Of a DNA stretch of 64,000 nt, positions 49,075-57,671 are shown one piece after another. Each line of letters starts with the position of its first letter. Position 1 is the stretch's first letter. Origin of the DNA: Marinobacter fuscus. Its GTDB lineage: Bacteria; Pseudomonadota; Gammaproteobacteria; Pseudomonadales; Oleiphilaceae. The notes beneath the pieces are model-generated. The model searched no databases. It was not told the origin of the DNA and saw only the letters and a list, made by a program, of their open reading frames with translations. The stretch lies in assembly GCF_003007675.1 (NCBI RefSeq), contig NZ_PXNP01000109.1, positions 234,562 to 298,561 on the forward strand. Reading direction: 5' to 3'. Position numbers and translations under genes: made by a program.

Positions 49075-50832
49075 ATGGGCCAGCCGCTTCCGATTTCCCG
49101 AATCATGCACACTGGCCCGCTGCTTCAGTGCATACCCGAGACTACCGTCGCCGAAGCGGCCGCCAGAATGGCTGAATATCAGGTCAGCTGCATTCTGGTT
49201 TCAGAAAACCAAAACATTATCGGCATCTGGACAGAGCACGACGCACTGGCCGTCGACTTTTCCGATCCCCGGCAGTTCCGGCAACCAGTGAGCGCGGTCA
49301 TGAGCTCGCCGGTATTGTCCATGCCCGATACACTGGATGCAGGCGAAGCCGCCATCCGGCTCCGTGAAACCGGCAAACGCCACTTTCTGATTACCGACAG
49401 CAACGGGCAGCCCACCGGCATTCTGTCCCAGACTGATCTGGCCCGAAATCAGGGTTTGGAGCCCTACCTTCGTTTGCGCGAAGTCCGTGCCGCCATTGCC
49501 AGGCCACCGCTCTCCGTTGCCGGTGATCGCTCGCTGGGCGATGTTGCCCGGCAAATGCACCGGCACCATGCCGATGCCGTGGTTGTCCAGTGCCCAGCCA
49601 AAGGCCTTGGCATACTGACAGAAAGAGACATCGTTCGCCTGGTGGCTCGCAGCACCGAAAATACCCGGGTGACGGATCTGGCGACCCGCCCGCTACTAAC
49701 GGTTAATGAAAATGACCCGCTTATCCACGCCCGGGATTTACTGATAGAAAAGCGCATAAGGCATCTGGCGGTAGTAAATGATGCTGCAGAAGTCACCGGC
49801 CTGATTGGCTTTCATGACATGCTCGCGGGCGCCGAGCAGATGTATCTGAACGATTTGCGGGATGCGCTGGAACAGCGCGACAAGGCACTGGCCAGGTCTC
49901 GCCGAAGCCTTCAACTGGCAGAGCGGGTGATCGAATCATCCCTCGAAGGCATCATGGTGACCGACGGGAAGGCCCGTATTGAATTTGTGAACCCCGCCTT
50001 CACACAGCTGACCGGCTACACCGCCGAAGAAGTCATCGGTCACAAGCCCGATATTCTGTCATCCGGCCGACACGACGCCGAGTTCTACACCCGCATGTGG
50101 CAGGCTCTTGAACACCACGGCTACTGGCGCGGAGAAATCTGGAACAGACGCAAAACCGGAGAGCTCTATCTGGAACTGCTGACGGTGACCGCTATCACCG
50201 ATAATGAGGGCAAAACCACCCATTACGCAGGGCTGTTTACCGACATAACCCAAAACCGGAAAAACGAAGAACAGATCCGGCAACTGGCCTATTACGCCCC
50301 CCTGACCAAGGTGCCCAACCGGCGGTTGCTTGAAGACCGGCTAGAGCATGCGATCCGCCACGCTCACCGCACAGAGATGCGACTGGCCGTGATGTTTATG
50401 GACCTCGACCGATTCAAGCAGGTTAACGACTCGCTGGGTCATTCTGCGGGCGATGAACTGCTGCTGCAGTTCGCGGATCGGGTAAAAGAATGTTTGCGGG
50501 AAGACGATACACTCGCCCGTTTGGGTGGTGACGAATTTATTGTGTTGCTACCGGAAATGGAACGCCTGTCGGACGTCCTGAAGGTTGCGGAGCGGCTGGT
50601 CGCCATCAACCAGGCGCCCTACCTGATTCAGGATCACAGAATTACCCTCGGCTCCAGCATCGGCATCAGCCTTTACCCGGACGATGGCCAGACGGTTCAG
50701 GAGCTTATTCACGGTGCCGATGTTGCCATGTATCAGGCCAAGCAAGACGGGCGAAACCGCTACTACCTGTTCAATCCCGGCGCACGGCAGATAGCGGCTG
50801 CCCCGGTGATTGATGGCAAAATCACGAACTGA
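49075..50832 (+). CDS. CBS-PAS-GGDEF diguanylate cyclase
   Basis: This soluble c-di-GMP synthase has 585 residues. Four CBS motifs (about 1-265) form two Bateman modules, a common adenine-nucleotide sensor. A PAS domain (about 285-405, with SLEGIMVTDGKARIEFVNPAF and its PAC tail) follows, then GGDEF (about 420-580) with active LGGDEFIVLL and an intact REDD I-site. No EAL domain follows. The start has CAGGAG seven bases before the ATG at 49075. The usual YYDPLTGLPNR reads YYAPLTKVPNR here, an unusual but not clearly inactivating change. Confidence 0.92.
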   Translation: MGQPLPISRIMHTGPLLQCIPETTVAEAAARMAEYQVSCILVSENQNIIGIWTEHDALAVDFSDPRQFRQPVSAVMSSPVLSMPDTLDAGEAAIRLRETGKRHFLITDSNGQPTGILSQTDLARNQGLEPYLRLREVRAAIARPPLSVAGDRSLGDVARQMHRHHADAVVVQCPAKGLGILTERDIVRLVARSTENTRVTDLATRPLLTVNENDPLIHARDLLIEKRIRHLAVVNDAAEVTGLIGFHDMLAGAEQMYLNDLRDALEQRDKALARSRRSLQLAERVIESSLEGIMVTDGKARIEFVNPAFTQLTGYTAEEVIGHKPDILSSGRHDAEFYTRMWQALEHHGYWRGEIWNRRKTGELYLELLTVTAITDNEGKTTHYAGLFTDITQNRKNEEQIRQLAYYAPLTKVPNRRLLEDRLEHAIRHAHRTEMRLAVMFMDLDRFKQVNDSLGHSAGDELLLQFADRVKECLREDDTLARLGGDEFIVLLPEMERLSDVLKVAERLVAINQAPYLIQDHRITLGSSIGISLYPDDGQTVQELIHGADVAMYQAKQDGRNRYYLFNPGARQIAAAPVIDGKITN

Positions 50833-50850
50833 CATATATCAATTCCAAAT

Positions 50851-50868
50851 GGAATAGCACGCTATTCC
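50851..50868. repeat. Palindrome GGAATAGC-AC-GCTATTCC
   Basis: A perfect inverted repeat with eight-base arms lies between the GGDEF gene and the binding-protein gene. It is joined on the left by ATTCCaaatGGAAT (50842-50855), so the ATTCC/GGAAT element occurs three times within 27 bases. No T run follows, which argues against a plain terminator. It may be an operator for the downstream gene. Confidence 0.5.
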
Positions 50869-50981
50869 GCACCATTGTCCTATTGCGCTTGTCGATCTGC
50901 CTCGGGAAACTTGCGTAATTTCCGGTACCTACAAAAACCACACGATAAAACCGGTTTCCAACTTCCCGGAGGCTAAACCTG

Positions 50982-52232
50982 ATGACGATCAGACACTACC
51001 TGCTGGCAGCGATGATGCTGCTTACCGGCAGCTCTTTACTGGCTGCTGACACACTAAAGATTGGCCTGAACTATCCACAAACCGGCCGCTACAAAGATCA
51101 GGGCCTGCAACAAAGGCTGGGAGCATTCCTCGCGACGGAGGAAATCAACCGGGCAGGCGGCGTACTCGGAAAACCGCTTGAGCTGATTATCCGTGACACC
51201 CGTGGTGAACCCGAACTCGGTGCAAAAAATACTTCAGAACTGATCGACCGTGAAAACGCTGCCATGGTGTTTGGCGGCGTTTCCAGCTCCGTTGCGATTG
51301 CCTCGGGCAAAGCAGCGGCAGAGCGTGACCGCATCTATTTCGGTACCCTGACCTATGCGAATGAAACCACGGGCAGCGAAGGCCATCGACACATGTTCCG
51401 GGAACCCTACAATGCCTGGATGGCTGCCAGAGCCCTCAGCCAGTATCTGGTCAATAACCACGATAACCAAAACTATTTCTACATCACCGCAGACTACACC
51501 TGGGGCCACTCGGTTGAAGAGTCGATGCGGAAATTCTCCGGAACCGAGAATACGGAACAACACCCGGGTGTCAAAACCCCCTTCCCCAGAGCTTTAATCA
51601 GTGACTTCAGAGGTGCCCTTGAGCAGGCAGCGAACAGCCAGGCAGACGTCCTGATGCTGGTACTGTTTGGCGACGACATGGTTCGTGCCCTGCGCGTAGC
51701 ACACGATATGGGGCTGACCAAAACAATGCAGATTGTCGTGCCCAACCTGACACTGGGCATGGCAAAACAGGTGGGGCCAGCCATTATGGAAGGCATCATC
51801 GGCGGCGCGCCCTGGGTATGGAACCTGCCCTACGAACATGGCTACGAGCGCGGCCAGGCCTTTGTTGAAGCCTTTTCCAGCCAGTACGACATGCGCCCGT
51901 CATCCTCGGCAGCATCCGCCTACAGCATCGTTTATCAATACAAAGACGCCGTAGAAAGGGCTGGCAGCACCCGCACGGCAGACGTTATCCGTGCTCTGGA
52001 AGGACATCGCTACAACTTCCTGAAAGATGAACAGTACTGGCGTGAATTTGATCACCAGAACGTGCAGACAGTTTATGTCGTTCGCAGTAAACCCCGTGAT
52101 CAGGTACTGGCAGACCCGCTGGGATCCGACTTTTTCGAAATCCTGGATTCTCTGGCTGGCGACGAGGCGGCACAAACCCGGGAAGAGTGGAACCAGCGCC
52201 GTGAAGCCGCGGGCAAACCCGCCCGTCTGTAA
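50982..52232 (+). CDS. Periplasmic substrate-binding protein, branched-chain amino acid/urea type
   Basis: A signal peptide (about 1-21, ending LLAAD) is followed by a type I periplasmic-binding fold (Peripla_BP_6): LKIGLNYPQTGRYKDQG, GGVLGKPLELIIRDTRGEP and VFGGVSSSVAIASGKAAAERDRI. It is 416 residues long. No permease or ATPase genes lie beside it, so it either serves a transporter encoded elsewhere or acts as a sensor. Preceded by CCGGAGG. The ligand is unknown; such orphan copies bind amino acids, amides, aromatic acids or urea. Confidence 0.85.
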   Translation: MTIRHYLLAAMMLLTGSSLLAADTLKIGLNYPQTGRYKDQGLQQRLGAFLATEEINRAGGVLGKPLELIIRDTRGEPELGAKNTSELIDRENAAMVFGGVSSSVAIASGKAAAERDRIYFGTLTYANETTGSEGHRHMFREPYNAWMAARALSQYLVNNHDNQNYFYITADYTWGHSVEESMRKFSGTENTEQHPGVKTPFPRALISDFRGALEQAANSQADVLMLVLFGDDMVRALRVAHDMGLTKTMQIVVPNLTLGMAKQVGPAIMEGIIGGAPWVWNLPYEHGYERGQAFVEAFSSQYDMRPSSSAASAYSIVYQYKDAVERAGSTRTADVIRALEGHRYNFLKDEQYWREFDHQNVQTVYVVRSKPRDQVLADPLGSDFFEILDSLAGDEAAQTREEWNQRREAAGKPARL

Positions 52233-52317
52233 ACCCGCCACTTTACCCCAACCGGGCTTTTCCTGATAATTGAGCCATACCCAGAACACATGGACGGTTA
52301 TCAGGAGCGCCAGGCCC

Positions 52318-53871
52318 GTGACGATCTGCAAAGGACTTCAAAGCAACACCACCTTGACCCTGCCGGAGAGTTGCGACCTGCTGGTCATTGGCGGAGGAAT
52401 CAATGGCACCGGCATTGCCATGGACGCCGCTGGCCGGGGGCTGAAGGTGGTCTTGTGCGAGATGAATGATCTTGCCTCGGCCACATCCTCCAACAGCAGC
52501 AAGCTGATTCACGGTGGCTTGCGATATCTCGAGCATTACGAGTTCCGGCTGGTACGCGAAGCTCTGGGAGAGCGCGAAGCCCTGCTGCGCACAGCGCCCC
52601 ACATCATGTGGCCCATGCGCTTCCGGCTGCCACACCAGCCTCATCTGCGACCTGCCTGGATGATCCGCACCGGCCTCTTCCTGTACGACCATCTGGCAAA
52701 GCGAGAATTGTTGCCGGGCTCCAGAGCCATTACCTTCGGCCCGGACTCCCCCCTGAAGCCTGAAATTGTTCGGGGCTTCGAATACTCCGATGGCTGGGTC
52801 GATGACGCCAGGCTGGTGGTGCTGTCAGCCAGACAGGCTGCGGCCAAAGGCGCGGTGGTGTTGCCCCGCACCCGGTGCAGCAAAGCAGTGCGCCAGGCGG
52901 ACACCTGGCAGGCAACATTGGTGGACGAACGCAGCAAACAGCCTCACGCCCTGCGGGCGAAAGTGATCGTTAACGCCACCGGCCCTTGGGTCAGCAGTCT
53001 GTTCGAAAACAGTTTGTCGATGCCCGCGCCAAAACAGATACGAATGGTCAAAGGCAGCCATATCGTGGTGCCACGATTGAACCGGCATGACGAAGCCTAC
53101 ATTCTGCAAAATCAGGATGAACGCATTGTCTTCGTCATTCCCTACGAGGAGCATTTCTCGTTGATCGGCACCACCGATGTTGACTACACAGGAGACCCTT
53201 CCGCCGCCAGGATTTCTCCGGAAGAAACCGATTACCTGCTCGGCATCGTCAATCAGTACTTCAAACACCAACTCTCGGCAGACGACGTGGTCTGGAGTTA
53301 TTCCGGGGTCAGACCCCTTATGGACAATGAAGGCGGAAGCGCCCAGTCAGCATCACGGGATTACGCCTTCGAGGTTGATGAAGCCGAAGGTCGTGCTCCG
53401 GTCATATCCGTGTTCGGTGGCAAGATCACCACCTACCGCAAGCTCTCCGAAGCCGTGACCGACAGATTGTGCGACTACTTTCCCGGTGCGGGCAAATCCT
53501 GGACGGAACACGCCGTGTTACCGGGCGGCGATTTCACCAGTCAGAAACAACTGCAGACCGAGCTGGCAACCGACTACCCCTGGCTTAGCGATACGCTGCT
53601 GTGTCGATTCGTGCGCAGCTATGGCACCGACAGCCGCCATATTCTTGCGGGCTGCCAGAGCCCGGAGGATCTGGGCGAATGGTTTACCGAAACCCTGTCC
53701 CAGCGGGAAGTGGATTATCTAATGTGCCACGAGTGGGCCATGACACCGGAGGATGTGCTTTGGCGGCGCAGTAAACAGGGGCTTTATATTTCCCGCGATG
53801 GCGAAGCGGCGCTCAGCAACTATATGGCGGAGCGCACTCAGAATGCCACCAGCTCTGCCACCCTGGCCTGA
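52318..53871 (+). CDS. glpD: Glycerol-3-phosphate dehydrogenase (aerobic, FAD)
   Basis: GlpD oxidises glycerol 3-phosphate to dihydroxyacetone phosphate at the inner membrane. The FAD motif LLVIGGGINGTGIAMDAAGRG and KLIHGGLRYLEHYEFRLVREAL are family signatures. From the GTG at 52318, with CAGGAG ten bases upstream, there are 517 residues; an alternative TTG at 52270 would add 16. No glpK, glpF or glpR is adjacent. The last 34 bases overlap, tail to tail, with the chimeric gene, so both genes share a short antisense end. Confidence 0.93.
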   Translation: MTICKGLQSNTTLTLPESCDLLVIGGGINGTGIAMDAAGRGLKVVLCEMNDLASATSSNSSKLIHGGLRYLEHYEFRLVREALGEREALLRTAPHIMWPMRFRLPHQPHLRPAWMIRTGLFLYDHLAKRELLPGSRAITFGPDSPLKPEIVRGFEYSDGWVDDARLVVLSARQAAAKGAVVLPRTRCSKAVRQADTWQATLVDERSKQPHALRAKVIVNATGPWVSSLFENSLSMPAPKQIRMVKGSHIVVPRLNRHDEAYILQNQDERIVFVIPYEEHFSLIGTTDVDYTGDPSAARISPEETDYLLGIVNQYFKHQLSADDVVWSYSGVRPLMDNEGGSAQSASRDYAFEVDEAEGRAPVISVFGGKITTYRKLSEAVTDRLCDYFPGAGKSWTEHAVLPGGDFTSQKQLQTELATDYPWLSDTLLCRFVRSYGTDSRHILAGCQSPEDLGEWFTETLSQREVDYLMCHEWAMTPEDVLWRRSKQGLYISRDGEAALSNYMAERTQNATSSATLA

Positions 53872-55199
53872 AGTTTCGGCACCACTTCAGTCTCAAACCA
53901 GGCATTATTGCGCAACCAGCGCAGATTGCGCGGGCTGGGGTGAGGCATGGGGAGCACACCCATCGACCAGTACTGCTGCCAGTTTCGCACCTGCTCGGTC
54001 ACCGGTTTTTTCTTACCCGGCAAATGCCAGGCCTGGGCGTACTGGCCAATCACCAGGGTTATCTCGACATTGTGCAGCCGATCCAGCAGCGCCTGCCGCC
54101 AGGCGGTGGTGCACTCCGGCCTGGGCGGCAGATCTCCGGACTTGCCGTTGCCGGGAAAACAGAAGCCCATAGGCAGAATCGCCAGACACCTGTCGTCGTA
54201 AAAGACCTCCCTGGATATCCCCATCCAGTGACGTAAACGGTCGCCACTGGGGTCGTTGAAGGGCAAACCGCTTTCATGCACCCGCCGCCCGGGCGCCTGG
54301 CCTACCACCAGAACCCGGGACGACTCGCTAAGCTGCACCACCGGCCGGGGCCCCTGAAAGCGCACCACCACCACACAGTCCTGGTTAAGATCACCGGCCT
54401 CGAAGGCCGCTTTCAGCTCATCCTGATCATTGAATACAACCGCGGGCGCGTCCACGCGGTGATGCTCCGGGGCGACCGCTGATACCTTGATAACCCCACG
54501 GCCAAGATTGCCAGACAACACCTTTAAACCGCCATCTGACGCAAACGGTTGCGCGACCTCCGCCAATACATCCGGTGCCGCACTGACTGTTCGGGCAGGC
54601 TGCCACACCAAACGCTCCCCCTGCAGCTCAGGCATCCGGGCATAACGCTCCAGCCCATGGCCAACCACGGTTTCAACGTCATTATGCAAATAACCGGCGC
54701 TCAACAACTCGCGTATCAGAAACGGCGTACCTCCAGCGTTGTGGAAAACGTTCACATCCTCCTGGCCATTCGGGTAAATCCGGGTAAGTGAAGGCACCAC
54801 CGCCGACAAGTCGGCAAAATCCTGCCAGTCAATGACGATGCCAGCGGCCCGCGCCACCGCAATCCAGTGTATGGTGTGATTGGTCGATCCGCCGGTAGAC
54901 AGCAGCGTCACCAACGCATTGACGATCGACTTTTCGCTAACCATGTCCGCCAGGCCGAGTTCGCCACCATTGGGTTTTGAAAGCCGGATAACCTGCTCGG
55001 TGGCCTCGTTCATGAATTTCAGGGTGTCTTTATCAGCCGGGTTGCAGGCTGCAAAACCATGGGCCAGGTTGCCGCAGGAAAGTGAGGCCCGATGTGGCGA
55101 CTGCGCGCCAAGTTGCCGCATTCTTGCAAGGTCATCCCGTCGCCTCCCTTGGCTACGAGCAATGATACGCTGGGTGACCCGGTTAATTTCAGGATGCAT
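53838..55199 (-). CDS. Chimeric ORF: truncated phosphogluconate dehydratase (Edd) fused to a uracil-DNA-glycosylase-like domain
   Basis: The 453-residue frame starts like Edd (MHPEINRVTQRII, SCGNLAHGFAAC) but jumps near residue 66 (FMNEA then TEQVIRL) past about 195 residues, including the CDK..PG iron-sulfur signature. It continues as Edd (ATGGSTNHT-like segment, GNLGRGVIKVSAVAPEH) to RFQGPRP at about 283. There it passes into a uracil-DNA-glycosylase-family protein, VVQLSESSRVLVVGQAPG, PMGFCFPGNGKSGDLPP and HPSPRN to the end (about 170 residues). Edd has lost its last 120-odd residues including the TDGR..G signature, and the glycosylase its first 30 or so. Edd activity is lost; the glycosylase core could still fold. 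The ATG at 55199 has GAGGTG upstream. Confidence 0.85.
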   Translation of the reverse strand: MHPEINRVTQRIIARSQGRRRDDLARMRQLGAQSPHRASLSCGNLAHGFAACNPADKDTLKFMNEATEQVIRLSKPNGGELGLADMVSEKSIVNALVTLLSTGGSTNHTIHWIAVARAAGIVIDWQDFADLSAVVPSLTRIYPNGQEDVNVFHNAGGTPFLIRELLSAGYLHNDVETVVGHGLERYARMPELQGERLVWQPARTVSAAPDVLAEVAQPFASDGGLKVLSGNLGRGVIKVSAVAPEHHRVDAPAVVFNDQDELKAAFEAGDLNQDCVVVVRFQGPRPVVQLSESSRVLVVGQAPGRRVHESGLPFNDPSGDRLRHWMGISREVFYDDRCLAILPMGFCFPGNGKSGDLPPRPECTTAWRQALLDRLHNVEITLVIGQYAQAWHLPGKKKPVTEQVRNWQQYWSMGVLPMPHPSPRNLRWLRNNAWFETEVVPKLQARVAELVAF

Positions 55200-55276
55200 C
55201 ACTTGTCACCTCACAGGTCAGAATGAACGAATTATTACGGATATTTGAAAAATAACTGGATTAAATCGATAGAATT

Positions 55277-55291
55277 TTGGTAAATTTACAA
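55277..55291. promoter_or_regulatory. Candidate HexR operator between edd and pyk
   Basis: TTGGTAAATTTACAA is a near-palindrome with a perfect ten-base core. Read on the minus strand it is TTGT-N7-CCAA, one base away from the TTGT-N7-ACAA form described for Pseudomonas HexR. It sits midway in the divergent edd/pyk region, and hexR lies 4 kb away. Binding is not shown. Confidence 0.4.
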
Positions 55292-55491
55292 CATGTTCGA
55301 GCAGGAAAACACGAGTTGTCCAGGCCGCAACGCCCAAGATAGCATGCGGCCACCCTACTCGCCCTCCACGCCAGAGCCATGACTGCCACATAACGGTAAC
55401 AAGCCCCGACGATACTGCCGCCATCAACGCTCTGACGAGACAAACCCCGTGCCCGCCAGTGCCCGCGAACCTCAACCAAAGGATGACTGCT

Positions 55492-56940
55492 ATGCTCAGG
55501 CGCACCAAAATTGTCGCTACTCTCGGCCCGGCCACCAACACTCCGGAAGCTCTCACCAACATCATCATGGCTGGCGTTGACGTTACTCGCCTCAACTTCT
55601 CTCACGGCAGCGCCAGCGAACATATCGAACGGGCCCGACGGGTACGCGAAGCTGCCCGAGCCACCGGCCGCTTTGTCGCCCTATTGGCGGATCTTCAGGG
55701 CCCCAAACTGCGAATCGCCCGGTTCAAGGATCACAAGGTGTCTCTGCAGGCTGGCCAGACCTTTGTTCTGGACGCCACCATGGACAAAAATGCTGGCACC
55801 TCCGAACGAGTCGGCATTGACTATGAACAACTCATCAGTGATGTCGCCCGTGGCGATATTCTGGTGCTGGATGATGGCCGCATCGAAATGGAAGTGATCT
55901 CCGTCGATGCGCACAGCATCACTTCCCGGGTACTAATTGGCGGGCCACTCTCGAACAACAAAGGGCTTAACAAGCGTGGCGGCGGCCTGTCTGCAGATGC
56001 GCTCACCGAAAAAGACAAGCAGGATATTGTCACAGCAGCCAAGCTGGGCGCAGATTATGTCGCGGTGTCCTTCGTGCGCACCGCCGAAGATATGCATGTG
56101 GCCCGCCAGCTGCTGAGAAAGGCTGGTTCCGACGCCGGGCTGGTCGCAAAAATCGAACGGGCGGAGCTTGCTCACGACGACGAAGCGCTGGACGCCGTCA
56201 TAAAGGCCTCCGATGCGGTCATGGTGGCCCGGGGTGACCTGGCGGTTGAAATTGGCGACGCCGAACTGGTGGCGGTACAGAAACACATCATTTCCCGGGC
56301 CAGGGTTCTGAACCGGGCGGTGATCACGGCAACCCAGATGATGGAATCCATGATCACCAATCCCATGCCCACCCGCGCAGAAGTATCAGACGTGGCCAAC
56401 GCGGTGATGGATTACACCGATGCTGTGATGCTCTCAGCAGAAACAGCCGTCGGCGATTATCCGAAAGAAGCCGTCGAAGCCATGGTACGCATTTGCCTGG
56501 GCGCCGAGCGGCATCCGTCTATGCACCAGTCCAAGCACCGCATCCACGAAAGCATGGAGCGAATCGACGAGGCCATCGCCCTGTCGGCCATGTACGCTGC
56601 CAACCACCTGAAAGGTGTCAGCGCCATCATCTGCATGACCGAGACGGGCTCCACACCGCGCCTGATGTCACGGATCAAGTCGAGCCTGCCAATCTTTGCG
56701 TTTTCCGGCCATCACTCCACCCAGCACCGGGTGGTGTTATTCCGCGGCGTGCAGACCATACCGTTCGATTCCTCTACCATTGCCAATGAGCACACCAATG
56801 CCGCCGCCGTAGAGCAGCTCCTGCAACAGGGGGTTGTTCAGAACGGTGATCTGGTGTTGATCACCAAAGGCGATTACGCCAATGCTCAGGGCGGCACCAA
56901 CTCGATGAAGATCGTTCGCGTCGGCAGCGACATCCGATAA
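55492..56940 (+). CDS. pyk: Pyruvate kinase
   Basis: It makes pyruvate and ATP from phosphoenolpyruvate. From the ATG at 55492 (AAAGG nine bases upstream) it has 482 residues, the PykA-type length. RRTKIVATLGPATN, TRLNFSHG, the Lys-containing KIERAEL and MVARGDLAVEIG cover the active site. The C-terminal allosteric domain is complete. The gene diverges from edd and in relatives belongs to the HexR regulon. It appears undamaged, unlike the neighbouring pathway genes. Confidence 0.96.
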   Translation: MLRRTKIVATLGPATNTPEALTNIIMAGVDVTRLNFSHGSASEHIERARRVREAARATGRFVALLADLQGPKLRIARFKDHKVSLQAGQTFVLDATMDKNAGTSERVGIDYEQLISDVARGDILVLDDGRIEMEVISVDAHSITSRVLIGGPLSNNKGLNKRGGGLSADALTEKDKQDIVTAAKLGADYVAVSFVRTAEDMHVARQLLRKAGSDAGLVAKIERAELAHDDEALDAVIKASDAVMVARGDLAVEIGDAELVAVQKHIISRARVLNRAVITATQMMESMITNPMPTRAEVSDVANAVMDYTDAVMLSAETAVGDYPKEAVEAMVRICLGAERHPSMHQSKHRIHESMERIDEAIALSAMYAANHLKGVSAIICMTETGSTPRLMSRIKSSLPIFAFSGHHSTQHRVVLFRGVQTIPFDSSTIANEHTNAAAVEQLLQQGVVQNGDLVLITKGDYANAQGGTNSMKIVRVGSDIR

Positions 56941-56955
56941 AACCTGCGCCCTCCC

Positions 56956-56983
56956 GAGCCCCGCGCAACCAGGGCGCGGGCTC
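56956..56983. terminator. Hairpin between convergent pyk and eda
   Basis: GAGCCCCGCGC pairs with GCGCGGGCTC (one bulged C) around a short loop. It lies 15 bases after the pyk stop and just beyond the eda stop. Downstream TCAATTATTT is only weakly T-rich, so termination efficiency is uncertain. Confidence 0.6.
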
Positions 56984-56987
56984 TCAA

Positions 56988-57671
56988 TTATTTGCAGGCA
57001 TCGATAAGACTGTCTCTGGCCAACCGCTCAATCGCTGCCCAATCTTTCGTTGCCACCAGTTTTTCCGGCGTCAGCCAGGAACCCCCAACCGTTCGGACAT
57101 TCGGCAGCGACAGGTAAGCCGCGGCGGTCTGCCGGGTAATACCACCCGTGGGACAAAACTCGATATCCGGGAAGGGCCCACTCAACGCCTGAAGCGCCGC
57201 CCTGCCTCCGGCAATTTCCGCCGGAAAGAACTTGAACTCGCGATAACCCTGATTGTAACCACCCATAATATCGGATGCCGTAGCTACCCCCGGCAACAGA
57301 GGGATAGGCGCCGTTACACCGAATTTCAGCAACGTATCGGTCACCCCGGGGCTGACCACAAAATGGGCTCCCGCGCCTTCCGCCTGTCGATACTGCTCAA
57401 TACTGGTCACCGTCCCCGCCCCCACCCAGGCCTCTGGCAGCGCCTTGCGAACCTGGTGAATGGCCGGCAAACCGTGGCGAGTCCGAAGCGTGATTTCCAA
57501 CACCCGTATGCCACCAGCCACCAGTGCCCGGCACAGTGGCACCGCATCTTCCGGGTGATTAATGGTAATAACCGGCAACAGGGGCGAGGCACTCAAAAGG
57601 CTTTGAATCCGGCTACGGTGAAAATCCGACAACTGATTCATAACAATCTCCGACAGGGCAGGCTTAAGCAT
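56988..57671 (-). CDS. eda: KHG/KDPG aldolase
   Basis: Eda splits 2-keto-3-deoxy-6-phosphogluconate to pyruvate and glyceraldehyde 3-phosphate. The protein shows the catalytic Glu in VLEITLRT, Lys in EFKFFPAEIAGG (Schiff base) and FCPTGGITRQTAAAYLSLPNV, and is of full length: 227 residues from 57671, or 217 from the second ATG at 57641 (MNQLSDFHRSRI). The first ATG starts directly after the pgl stop, so the gene would be translationally coupled to pgl. It looks intact although zwf, pgl and edd, the source of its substrate, are not. Confidence 0.94.
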   Translation of the reverse strand: MLKPALSEIVMNQLSDFHRSRIQSLLSASPLLPVITINHPEDAVPLCRALVAGGIRVLEITLRTRHGLPAIHQVRKALPEAWVGAGTVTSIEQYRQAEGAGAHFVVSPGVTDTLLKFGVTAPIPLLPGVATASDIMGGYNQGYREFKFFPAEIAGGRAALQALSGPFPDIEFCPTGGITRQTAAAYLSLPNVRTVGGSWLTPEKLVATKDWAAIERLARDSLIDACK

